From contig NZ_BSUK01000001.1 of assembly GCF_030161555.1 (NCBI RefSeq), forward strand, positions 372,001-436,000: a stretch of DNA of 64,000 nt, in the 5' to 3' direction. A program made the position numbers and the translations under genes. Shown here piece by piece: positions 56,262 to 64,000 of this stretch. The number at the start of each line of letters is the position of its first letter. The first letter of the stretch is position 1. This DNA is from Luteimicrobium album. GTDB taxonomy: Bacteria > Actinomycetota > Actinomycetes > Actinomycetales > Cellulomonadaceae. The notes under the pieces are model-generated. The model worked only from the letters and a program-made list of their open reading frames with translations. It was not told where the DNA came from and ran no database searches.

Positions 56262-57002
56262 GTGACCGTGCCCCGTATGTCCGACGTCCTGGTTCCCGGT
56301 ACCTACCCCGGCCGCGTCGTCGTGCTGGCGCGCACGCCGGTCGGCGAGCTCCTCGGCGGGGTCGCGCTGACCGGCCGTTCGCGACGCTCGCGCGAACGGG
56401 TCCTCGTGCCCGACGACGGCGCTCTCGTCGTGGCCCCAGCCTTCCCCGGTCCGGGGTCGGGTCGTGCGGCCGGTAGTTCCCTCACCGCGCGGGACCCGCT
56501 GCGCCACTACACCGCGGCGGTCAGCGACGACACGTGGACGGTCTTCGGGAACGGCGACCACGTCGAGACCGTCGCGAAGCGCCTCGCCACCGGAACGGAC
56601 CCGCGGCTCGCCCTCGACGGACTCGAGTACGAGCCCGACCCGCCGATCTTCACGCCCCGGATCACAGCGGTCGTCGAGCGTGCCACGGGGCACGCGTGGC
56701 TCGGCGCCGCGCGGCACGCCGAGGGCCTGCGGTCGGGCACCGACGTGACCGTGACGACGCTCGGGGACCTGGGTCCCTGCGAGGGCGTCGTGCTGACGAC
56801 CTACGAGCCCGACGTGTCCGACGCCGAGCCGTTCCCCGTCGCCTCGCGACGTCACCGGGACGTCGTGACGCGCGCGGGCGGGGCGATCACGCTCCTCGAC
56901 GAGCTGTGGTCCGCGCTCCGCGGGCCGCACCGCGTGGCGGCGTCGACGTTCGTCCCGCGTGACGGCGTCCTGGGCCCGGTGCGTCTCGGGGACGCCGACT
57001 AA
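56262..57002 (+). CDS. IMP cyclohydrolase-like protein (PurO family)
   Basis: The 246-residue protein has VLVPGTYPGRVVVLARTPVG, LTGRSRRSRERVLV, WTVFGNGDHVETVAKRLATG, LEYEPDPPIFTPRITAVVER and WLGAARHAEG. This order fits the archaeal-type IMP cyclohydrolase PurO, which closes FAICAR to IMP, rather than bacterial PurH. Activity is inferred from weak family resemblance. GTG 56262 is chosen for TATTGT six bases upstream; ATG 56277 is the alternative. The C-terminal half is less conserved to my eye. Confidence 0.68.
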   Translation: MTVPRMSDVLVPGTYPGRVVVLARTPVGELLGGVALTGRSRRSRERVLVPDDGALVVAPAFPGPGSGRAAGSSLTARDPLRHYTAAVSDDTWTVFGNGDHVETVAKRLATGTDPRLALDGLEYEPDPPIFTPRITAVVERATGHAWLGAARHAEGLRSGTDVTVTTLGDLGPCEGVVLTTYEPDVSDAEPFPVASRRHRDVVTRAGGAITLLDELWSALRGPHRVAASTFVPRDGVLGPVRLGDAD

Positions 57003-57091
57003 CCCATCCCCACCTGCCGGACGTGGATCGCGTGGTCGGCGTGAGAGCGGGTGCGGGGCGGGGGTGCGCGGGAGGGGCGGGTGCGGGGCAG

Positions 57092-57427
57092 TCAGGCCTC
57101 GAGCCGGTCCTCGGGCTCGATCAGGTGCCGCCAGCGGAACCACTTGCGCTCGATCTCGGTGTCGAGGTCGACGTCGAACCGGCGCGCCACGAGCAGGAGC
57201 TGGGCGAGCACGTCGGCGAGCTCGGCACGGAAGGCCGCGTCGACGTCGTCGGGCGCGGCACCACGGTCCCGGGAGCGCCCGCTGCGCTCGAGGTAGGCCT
57301 GCGTGAGCTCGCCGACCTCCTCGTGCAGCTTGAGCACGAGCCAGTCGTCGGTCCGCTCGACCCCGTACCGGCGTGCGTACACGCGTGAGATGACCTCGAG
57401 CTCGTCGCTCAGCTCCCGCAGCTCCAT
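57092..57427 (-). CDS. MazG-like nucleotide pyrophosphohydrolase
   Basis: The 111-residue protein is all-helical with LVLKLHEEVGELTQAYLERS, which gives the metal-binding E-E-x-x-E, and AELADVLAQLLLVARRFDVD, which supplies the second acidic helix (E-x-x-D). This is the pattern of single-domain MazG/dUTPase-like pyrophosphohydrolases that hydrolyse NTPs. ATG 57427 opens MELRELSDELEVISRVYARR. It lies 55 nt downstream of glmS on the same strand and may be co-transcribed. Confidence 0.85.
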   Translation of the reverse strand: MELRELSDELEVISRVYARRYGVERTDDWLVLKLHEEVGELTQAYLERSGRSRDRGAAPDDVDAAFRAELADVLAQLLLVARRFDVDLDTEIERKWFRWRHLIEPEDRLEA

Positions 57428-57482
57428 CCCTCGAGTATCCGCGACACCCCCGGCGGGTGCTGCGGCCCCGCGCCCATCCGGC

Positions 57483-59348
57483 CTACTCGACGGTGACGGA
57501 CTTCGCGAGGTTCCGCGGCTGGTCGACGTCCAGTCCACGCGCCGTCGCGAGCTCGCACGCGAAGATCTGCAGCGGCACGACGCTCAGCAGCGGGGACAGG
57601 AGCGTCGGCGCCTCGGGGACCCAGAACACCTCGTCGGCGTACGGCTTGACGTCCTCGTCGCCGTCCTCGGCGATCACGAGGGTCCGGGCGCCGCGGGCGC
57701 GGATCTCCTGGATGTTGGAGATGACCTTGGAGTGCAGCGAGTCGCGGCCGCGCGGGGACGGCACGATGACGAACACGGGCTGCCCGGGCTCGACGAGCGC
57801 GATGGGCCCGTGCTTGAGCTCGCCGGCCGCGAAGCCCTCGGCGTGGATGTACGCGAGCTCCTTGAGCTTCAGCGCGCCCTCGAGCGCGACGGGGTACCCG
57901 ACGTGCCGGCCGAGGAACAGGACCGAGTCGGAGTTCATCCAGCGCGCGATGACGCGGACGTGGTCGCCGCGGTCGAGGACCGTCTGGATCTTGCCGGGCA
58001 TGGCGCGCAGGTCGGCGAGCTCCTCGGCGATCTCGTCGGGGAACTTGTTGCCGCGGACCTGGGCGAGGTAGAGCCCGAGCAGGTAGGTGGCGGTGATCTG
58101 CGCGAGGAACGCCTTGGTCGAGGCGACCGCGATCTCGGGGCCGGCGTGCGTGTAGAGCACGGCGTCGGACTCGCGCGGGATGGTCGAGCCGTGGGTGTTC
58201 ACGATCGACAGGACCTTGGCGCCCTGCTCCTGCGCGTGCCGGACGGCCATGAGCGTGTCCATGGTCTCGCCGGACTGCGTGATCGCGACGACGAGCGTCT
58301 TCTCGTTGACCACCGGGTCGCGGTAGCGGAACTCGTGCGCGAGCTCGACCTCGACGGGGATGCGGCACCAGTGCTCGACGGCGTACTTGGCGACGTGCCC
58401 GGCGTAGGCCGCGGTGCCGCACGCGACGACGACGATCTTGTCGACCGCGCGGAGCACGGACTCGTCGATGCGGAGCTCGTCGAGCTGCAGACGGCCGGCG
58501 GCGTCGGTGCGGCCGAGGAGGGTCTCCGCGACCGCCTGCGGCTGGTCGTGGATCTCCTTGTCCATGTAGGTGCGGAAGCCGCCCTTCTCCGCCGACGACG
58601 CGTCCCAGTCGACCGTGTAGCGCTTCGGCTCGACGACGCGCCCCGCGAAGTCGGTGACGACGACCGCGTCGGGCGTGATGGTGACGACCTCGTCCTGGCC
58701 GAGCTCGAGCGCCTCGCGCGTGTGGGAGACGAACGCGGCGACGTCGGACCCGAGGAAGTTCTCGCCCTGGCCGAGCCCGACGACGAGCGGCGAGTCGTGC
58801 CGCGCGCCCACGACGGTGGACGGCTGGTCCGCGTGGACGGCGAGCAGCGTGAACGTGCCCTCGAGCCGGCGCGCGGTGTCGCGGATCGCGGCGGCGAGGT
58901 CGCCGGTCTCGCGGTACGCCTTGGCGAGGAGGTGGCCGGCGACCTCGGTGTCGGTCTCGGACAGGAACTGGACGCCGTCGGCGAGGAGCTCGTCGCGCAG
59001 GGTCGCGAAGTTCTCGACGATGCCGTTGTGGATGACGGCGAGGCGGCCGTCGTCGGCGAGGTGCGGGTGGGCGTTGACGTCGGTGGGGCCGCCGTGGGTG
59101 GCCCAGCGCGTGTGGCCGATCGCCGCGGTCGCGTCGGGGAGCGGGTCGAGGCTGATCGCCTCGACGAGGTTCGCGAGCTTGCCCGCCTTCTTCCGGCTCG
59201 CGACCCGCTCGGCGCCGGGCGCGACGAGGGCCACGCCCGCCGAGTCGTAGCCCCGGTACTCGAGCCGGCGCAGGCCCTCGAGGACGACCTCCAGAGGACG
59301 CTGCGACGGCGCGTCGGCAGCGCCGACGTAGCCCACGATTCCGCACAT
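57483..59348 (-). CDS. glmS: Glutamine-fructose-6-phosphate aminotransferase
   Basis: GlmS makes glucosamine-6-phosphate, the first step to UDP-GlcNAc. The 621-residue protein starts MCGIVGYVGAADAPSQRPLE with the catalytic Cys2; GHTRWATHGGPTDVNAHPHL and HNGIVENFATLRDEL complete the amidotransferase domain. Two SIS domains follow (VVACGTAAYAGHVAKYAVEH, ITQSGETMDTLMAVRHAQE) and it ends NLAKSVTVE, with the catalytic Lys. No ribosome site is obvious before ATG 59348. GlmS product is the ligand that releases DasR, linking it to the ptsI operator. glmM lies 3.7 kb away on the same strand. Confidence 0.97.
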   Translation of the reverse strand: MCGIVGYVGAADAPSQRPLEVVLEGLRRLEYRGYDSAGVALVAPGAERVASRKKAGKLANLVEAISLDPLPDATAAIGHTRWATHGGPTDVNAHPHLADDGRLAVIHNGIVENFATLRDELLADGVQFLSETDTEVAGHLLAKAYRETGDLAAAIRDTARRLEGTFTLLAVHADQPSTVVGARHDSPLVVGLGQGENFLGSDVAAFVSHTREALELGQDEVVTITPDAVVVTDFAGRVVEPKRYTVDWDASSAEKGGFRTYMDKEIHDQPQAVAETLLGRTDAAGRLQLDELRIDESVLRAVDKIVVVACGTAAYAGHVAKYAVEHWCRIPVEVELAHEFRYRDPVVNEKTLVVAITQSGETMDTLMAVRHAQEQGAKVLSIVNTHGSTIPRESDAVLYTHAGPEIAVASTKAFLAQITATYLLGLYLAQVRGNKFPDEIAEELADLRAMPGKIQTVLDRGDHVRVIARWMNSDSVLFLGRHVGYPVALEGALKLKELAYIHAEGFAAGELKHGPIALVEPGQPVFVIVPSPRGRDSLHSKVISNIQEIRARGARTLVIAEDGDEDVKPYADEVFWVPEAPTLLSPLLSVVPLQIFACELATARGLDVDQPRNLAKSVTVE

Positions 59349-59467
59349 GACGCCGAGCGTAACAAGGCAGAAATTCGTTATGGGCCCTGCAATTCCGCGG
59401 GTCCCGGGCCCCCGAGGGTGGGCACGACCGCGCGGACCGCCGCCTCCGCACTGGCACAATCGTGCGG

Positions 59468-60479
59468 GTGACCGACCCCCTCGACGACACGCTGGACTCC
59501 CCGGGCCCCGCTCGGCACCCCTGGCCGACCCGCTGCGGAGCGCCTCCCCTACGTGGACCTCGATCGTGCGGCCTGGGCGCGGCTGTCCGAGTCCACCCCT
59601 CTTCCGCTGACCGACGCGGACGTCGAGCGGCTGCGCGGGCTCGGGGACCCGATCGACCTGGCCGAGGTGGACGCCGTCTACCGACCCCTCTCCCGGCTGC
59701 TCAACCTGCACATCGCGGCGACGGCGCAGCTCCACGAGGCCACGAGCACCTTCCTGCGCGAGGACTCCGGGGGCACGCCCTTCGTGATCGGGATCGCCGG
59801 GTCCGTCGCGGTCGGCAAGTCGACGACGGCCCGCGTGCTCCGGGAGATGCTGGCCCGCTGGCCCGAGACGCCGCACGTGGAGCTCGTCACGACCGACGGC
59901 TTCCTCTACCCGAACGCCGAGCTGCAGCGCCGTGGCCTCATGGAGCGCAAGGGCTTCCCCGAGTCGTACGACCGGCGCCGGCTCCTCCGCTTCCTGTCGC
60001 GCGTCAAGGCCGGCTGGGACGAGGTCACGGTGCCCGTCTACGACCACCTGACGTACGACATCGTGCGCGGGCAGGAGAAGGTCGTCCGTCGCCCCGACGT
60101 CCTCATCGTCGAGGGGTTGAACGTCCTGCAGCCCGCCCGCCCCATCCCGTCGGGCATGGCGGACGACTCCGCGACGGCCGTGAGCGACTTCTTCGACTTC
60201 ACCATCTACGTCGACGCCCGGACGCGGAACATCCGCCAGTGGTACGTCGACCGCTTCCTCGCCCTGCGCCGGACCGCGTTCGCGAAGCCCGAGTCGTTCT
60301 TCCACCGGTACGCGTCGCTCACCGACGAGCAGGCCGTCGAACGCGCGCGGGAGATCTGGGACTCGATCAACGCCCCGAACCTCGAGCAGAACATCCTGCC
60401 GACGCGCGGGCGCGCGACGCTGGTCCTCACCAAGGGCCAGGACCACGCCGTCCAGCGCGTGCGTCTCCGCAAGCTCTGA
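59468..60479 (+). CDS. coaA: Pantothenate kinase type I (frameshifted near the start as read)
   Basis: CoaA phosphorylates pantothenate, the first step of CoA synthesis. P-loop [20 protein letters not shown], then [45 protein letters not shown] and [11 protein letters not shown] identify it. The intact frame begins at GTG 59553, but family members start about 28 codons earlier. One C added to CCCC 59518-59521 and to CCC 59529-59531 gives [12 protein letters not shown]...[20 protein letters not shown] from GTG 59468 and 337 residues. It diverges from glmS. Confidence 0.93.
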
Positions 60480-60497
60480 CCGCGACGAAGTACCCCT

Positions 60498-60529
60498 CCT
60501 GGGGCCCACTTCGCGAAGGGGCCCCCAGG
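60498..60529. terminator. Hairpin between convergent coaA and siderophore-interacting protein genes
   Basis: CCTGGGGCCC (60498-60507) pairs with GGGCCCCCAGG (60519-60529) with one bulged base around an ACTTCGCGAAG loop. It starts 18 nt after the coaA stop. Confidence 0.65.
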
Positions 60530-60545
60530 GGCCAACGGCGCGGGA

Positions 60546-61403
60546 TCAGTCCGGGTCGGTCGGGTCGAGGGGCTCGTGGTGGTCGCGGTTGGTGACGCCA
60601 CGCTTCCAGTAGCCGTCGACCTTGACCTGGTCGTGGACGAGACCGAGCTCGCTGCGCAGGTAGCGGCGCACGGGAACGAGGGTCGTCGCCTCGCCGGCCG
60701 CCCAGACGTACGTCGTGGCGTCGATATCGAGCGAGCGCACCGCCTCCTCGACCTGGCCGGGCCCGTCGATCCGGTAGAGCCGCTCGACGGACACACGCGC
60801 GAACGGGCTCGGGCCGCCGTCGGGGGCGGGCGCGTCGACGTACGCGTCGGCCTCCTCGTCCGCGAGGTCGAGGATGACGGTGACCCCGACCCCCTCGGGT
60901 ACCTGCTCGATCCACCGGGCCGCGGCCGGCATCGCCGTCTCGTCGGCGACGAGCACGAGCCGGTCGATGCCGGCGGGCACGCCGCGGGACCCGCGCGGCC
61001 CCGCGACGACGAGCTCGTCGCCTTCCGCGGCCGACGCCGCCCAGGACGACGCGGGACCGGCGGGCGCGCCGTCGTCGACGCCGTGGAGGACGAGTTCGAG
61101 GTCGAGCTCGGTGCCGTCCGCGGTCGCACGCACCGCCCGCGGGGTGTAGTCCCGGGAGATGCTCACCCCCGACGTCGGACGCTGCAGGGCGCCGTCGACC
61201 ATGCGCGGGGCGTGCAGCTCGCCCGTCGCCGGGTCGGGGAAGAACACCTTGACGTGGTCCTCTGGCCCCTCGGCGGGCAGGTCGGCGAGCTCGTCCCCGG
61301 CGAACGTCACGCGGACGACGCTCGGGGCGAGTCGTGCGACGCGCGCCACGCGTGCGCGGCGGGCGGCCAGGTCGTGGCGGGAACCGGTGCGTTCGAAGGT
61401 CAC
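60546..61403 (-). CDS. Siderophore-interacting protein (FAD-dependent ferric reductase)
   Basis: The 285-residue protein has the ViuB-type FAD-binding motif SGVSISRDYTPRAVR (R-x-Y-T-x-R) near residue 80, the NAD(P)H-binding-like C-domain with LVLVADETAMPAAARWIEQV and VWAAGEATTLVPVRRYLRSE, and VDGYWKRGVTNRDHHEPLD at the end. Such proteins release iron from imported siderophores. GTG 61403 overlaps the DedA stop, so it is the second gene of an operon with it. No siderophore transporter is nearby. Confidence 0.92.
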   Translation of the reverse strand: MTFERTGSRHDLAARRARVARVARLAPSVVRVTFAGDELADLPAEGPEDHVKVFFPDPATGELHAPRMVDGALQRPTSGVSISRDYTPRAVRATADGTELDLELVLHGVDDGAPAGPASSWAASAAEGDELVVAGPRGSRGVPAGIDRLVLVADETAMPAAARWIEQVPEGVGVTVILDLADEEADAYVDAPAPDGGPSPFARVSVERLYRIDGPGQVEEAVRSLDIDATTYVWAAGEATTLVPVRRYLRSELGLVHDQVKVDGYWKRGVTNRDHHEPLDPTDPD

Positions 61404-62098
61404 CGGACGAGTGTGCCACCGTTGGCCACCGCGCCGACCGGCGCTGCCGTGGCCCCGTCGGCCGCGACCTCGGACACGGCGGCCCGGGCGGCGCGACGCG
61501 CCCACACGACGGTGACGACCCGGTCGATGCCGAGCCCGAGCACGAGCCCGACGACGACGCCCGCGGCCATCGCGAGGAGCGGCCGTTCCCCGAGCCACGC
61601 GGCGGACGCCAGCCCGACGAGGACGGAGCACGCACCCCAGAACACGGCGGCCAGGCCGGAGACGGCCATGAAGCGTCGACGGGGGTAGCGCAGCGCCCCG
61701 GCGCTCATGTTGACCGCCACGCGGCCCACGGGCACGTACCGGGCGGCCAGGATGAAGGTCGCGCCGCGTCGCTCGAGCGCGTAGCGCGCCCACGCCACGG
61801 CGCGCCGGCCGCGTGGCCCGCGCAGGAGCCGGACTCGGTCCGTCCCGACCCACCGGCCGAGCTGGTAGGCGACCTGGTCGCCGCTCCAGGCCCCGACGAC
61901 GGCCGCGGCCAGCAGGAGCCAGAGGTTCGGGTCGTGGCCCGTGGTGGCCGCGACGGCCAGCGCGATGACGACCGACTCGGACGGCACCGGCGGGAAGAAC
62001 CCGTCGACGAGGCAGAACAGCACGACCGCGGGGTAGATCCACCAGAGGCCTGAGGCCGCCAGGATCCCGTCCTGCAGGTGCTGGAGCAGCTCGCCCAT
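61400..62098 (-). CDS. DedA-family membrane protein
   Basis: The 232-residue protein has the DedA (SNARE-associated/VTT) core: LFCLVDGFFPPVPSESVVIA, AWSGDQVAYQLGRWVG, FILAARYVPVGRVAVNMSAG with the conserved R-Y-x-P-x-x-R, and several helices after. DedA proteins are linked to lipid-carrier flipping and membrane homeostasis. ATG 62098 follows GAGGGGAACCTG. It overlaps the siderophore-interacting protein gene. Confidence 0.9.
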   Translation of the reverse strand: MGELLQHLQDGILAASGLWWIYPAVVLFCLVDGFFPPVPSESVVIALAVAATTGHDPNLWLLLAAAVVGAWSGDQVAYQLGRWVGTDRVRLLRGPRGRRAVAWARYALERRGATFILAARYVPVGRVAVNMSAGALRYPRRRFMAVSGLAAVFWGACSVLVGLASAAWLGERPLLAMAAGVVVGLVLGLGIDRVVTVVWARRAARAAVSEVAADGATAAPVGAVANGGTLVR

Positions 62099-62277
62099 CA
62101 GGTTCCCCTCTTCGTCGTCCCCTCGACAAAGCCGCGAGCGCGACCCGTCCCCCTCAGCGTAGGGATGCGGAGGGTGCCTCGGCATGGGGAAAGCCCCCGA
62201 ATCACCCCGGGGGCGGACCCTGACCCGACCCGGGTCGGACAGGGGTTCCGCACGGCGTCGTCCCGAGGGCCGACGCG

Positions 62278-63021
62278 CTACTCGACGTGGAAGCCCAGCA
62301 GCTCGCCGACCTGCCCGGTCGGCACCCCGCCCCACAGGCGGGCGGCGTTGTCGTTGGTCATGAGCGAGCGCGTCTCCACCCGGTCGACGTAGACGACGCC
62401 GTCGAGGTGGTCGGTCTCGTGCTGGACGATCCGGGCCGACCAGCCAGTGACGATCTCGTCGACGTCCGCGCCGCGCTCGTCCTGCGCCACGAGCCGGACC
62501 GACCGGAGCCGTGCGACCACGCCCTGGTATCCCTCGAACGAGAGGCAGCCCTCGGCGAACGACCGCCGCTCGACCCCGAGGCGGGAGCCGTCGTCGCGCA
62601 CCGCTCCGGGAGTCGGCACGCCCTCGTAGCGCGGGTTGACGAGGGTGCGGTGCGGGAGCGGGGCGCGCTCGCGCTCGGCCGCCGCCTCCTCGTACCCGGC
62701 GGGGAACCCGGGATCGTGCAGGACGGCGATCCGCAGCCCGAGCCCGATCTGCGGCGCGGCGAGCCCGACCCCCGGCGCCGCGACCATGGTGCTCCGCATG
62801 ACCTCGAGCAGCAGCGGCAGCGCGTCGCCGAGCTGTCCCGTGTAGGGGACGGCGGGGCGGCGCAACACGGGGTGACCGAGCTGGACGATCGGCAGGACGC
62901 CGTCCTGCGCGGTGTCGAGCAGCCGGAGCACGTCCTCGCGCAGCCGGTGGTCGACGCCGCCGGACCAGGGTCCGGCGTCCGTGCGGGTCGGGTCGGCGGT
63001 GCGGGGTTCGGGAGTGCTCAC
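62278..63021 (-). CDS. def: Peptide deformylase
   Basis: The 247-residue enzyme removes the N-formyl group of new proteins. The three motifs are GVGLAAPQIGLGLRI, EGCLSFEGYQ with the metal-binding Cys, and QHETDHLDGVVYVDRV with the two His ligands and Glu. It has N- and C-terminal extensions beyond the usual ~170 residues (VDHRLREDVLRLLDTAQDGV at the start), as in other actinobacterial paralogues. It starts 34 nt after glmM on the same strand. Confidence 0.95.
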   Translation of the reverse strand: MSTPEPRTADPTRTDAGPWSGGVDHRLREDVLRLLDTAQDGVLPIVQLGHPVLRRPAVPYTGQLGDALPLLLEVMRSTMVAAPGVGLAAPQIGLGLRIAVLHDPGFPAGYEEAAAERERAPLPHRTLVNPRYEGVPTPGAVRDDGSRLGVERRSFAEGCLSFEGYQGVVARLRSVRLVAQDERGADVDEIVTGWSARIVQHETDHLDGVVYVDRVETRSLMTNDNAARLWGGVPTGQVGELLGFHVE

Positions 63022-63055
63022 CCGGTCAGCGTAGCGACGCCCCGAGGGCCGGCGC

Positions 63056-64000
63056 TCAGAGCGCGAGCCGCTCCTTCACGGTGCCGGCGAGGAGCGCCGC
63101 GACGCCGTCGGCCTCGGACTGGGTCGCCGCCTCGACCATCACGCGGACGAGCGGCTCGGTGCCCGACGGGCGCAGGACCACACGACCGGTCTCGCCCAGC
63201 ACGGCCTCGGCGCGCGCGATCTCGGCACGGAGCTCCTCGTCGTCGTCCGCGCGCGCCTTGTCGACGCCGGACACGTTGACGAGCGCCTGCGGGAGCTTCT
63301 CGATCTCGCCCGCGAGGTCGACGAGCCGCCGTCCGCTCTGCTTGACGTGCGCGGCGAGCTGGAACGCGGTCAGGATCCCGTCGCCCGTGGTCGCGAACTC
63401 GGACACGATGATGTGCCCGGACTGCTCGCCGCCCAGCGAGAACCCGCCCTCGCGCATCGCCTCGAGCACGTAGCGGTCGCCCACGCCCGTCTGCACGGTG
63501 CTGATCCCGGCACGCTGCATGGCGAGGATCAGGCCCAGGTTGCTCATGACGGTCACGACGAGCGTGTCCCCCGCGAGGCGTCCTCGGCGGCTCGCGCGAG
63601 CGCGAGGATGCCCATGATCTTGTCGCCGTCGACGAGCGCGCCCGTGTGGTCCACGGCGAGGCAGCGGTCGGCGTCACCGTCGAACGCGACCCCGAAGTCC
63701 GCCTCCGACGCCACCGTGACCGCCTGGAGCTGCTCGGGGTGCGTGGAGCCGCACTTCTCGTTGATGTTGCGGCCGTCGGGGCTCGCGTTGATGACGACGA
63801 CGTCCGCCCCGGCCGCGCGCAGCGCCTCCGGGCCGACCTCGCTCGCGGCGCCGTTGGCGCAGTCGACGGCGATCCGCAGGCCCTCGAGCGACCCGTCGAT
63901 CGACTTGGTGAGATGCTCGACGTAGAGGCTCCCCGCCTGGCCGGTGTCGCGGTGGATGCGGCCCACGTCGGCGCCCGTCGGGCGGTCCCAGGGCTCCTCG
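63056..64000 (-). CDS. glmM: Phosphoglucosamine mutase, 5' end outside window (frameshifted as read)
   Basis: GlmM converts glucosamine-6-phosphate to glucosamine-1-phosphate, the step after GlmS. The visible part holds the metal-binding loop [16 protein letters not shown], then [40 protein letters not shown] with the sugar-binding loop, and [18 protein letters not shown] for phosphate binding. One base added to CCCCC 63569-63573 joins the two frames. The N-terminal domain with the phospho-Ser lies beyond the right edge. def follows 34 nt downstream. Confidence 0.95.

Overview
This is a very GC-rich, gene-dense chromosomal segment from an actinobacterium. WhiB and DasR/CebR-type regulation, many leaderless genes, a phosphoketolase-Pta-AckA route, F420-type oxidoreductases and a secreted GH6 cellulase point to Micrococcales close to Cellulosimicrobium, Cellulomonas or Isoptericola; the genus is inferred from gene content only. 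I see no rRNA, tRNA, CRISPR array, insertion sequence or prophage. Nearly everything is core metabolism or housekeeping; the unusual content is in the intergenic DNA.

Layout. 1-6.9 kb: sirohydrochlorin chelatase (cut by the left edge), a small membrane protein, a 1-kb gene-free patch made of nested inverted repeats, then a PspC-type sensor kinase/LuxR response regulator and a PspC-domain membrane protein with its partner. 7-9.9 kb: GH6 cellulase with a CebR-like operator, a small hydrolase and a 5'-truncated HAD phosphatase. 10-16.5 kb: guaA, then thiamin synthesis (thiE divergent from a TPP riboswitch followed by thiO-thiS-thiG, with a ThiF-rhodanese gene convergent). 16.6-24 kb: an asymmetric ABC exporter pair, an RNA-methyltransferase-like gene, an MFS exporter and SURF1. 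24-32 kb: the acetyl-phosphate pathway xfp...pta-ackA, interrupted by a DUF4143-type ATPase. 32-42 kb: PTS enzyme I with a perfect DasR site, a semialdehyde dehydrogenase, guaB3, guaB, MerR and WhiB3-like regulators, groES with CIRCE. 42-55 kb: an amino-acid racemase/DUF1611 pair, a THUMP-like methyltransferase, a YbdK-type ligase, tsaD, and the rluA-alr-tsaE-tsaB-rimI cluster, then nnr. 55-64 kb: LLM oxidoreductase, acpS, a PurO-like gene, mazG-like, glmS, coaA, a siderophore-interacting protein, DedA, def and glmM (cut by the right edge).

Quality of the sequence matters for any reader: about 26 apparent frameshifts hit otherwise intact, often essential genes (guaB, tsaD, tsaE, coaA, glmM, ackA, pta, thiE, thiG). 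Every one is repaired by adding a single base to a short run of G or C. I treat these as homopolymer read errors, annotate the joined gene, and give the run concerned.

The most interesting biology is a set of long palindromes placed just after stop codons. Two families (A and B) each occur twice here with a conserved loop of about 50 nt and stems that differ between copies but still pair; others have a four-unit design (two direct, two inverted copies). A second pattern is a leaderless start signature (TAnnnT exactly six bases before ATG/GTG) at about a dozen genes, including all three GMP-synthesis genes.
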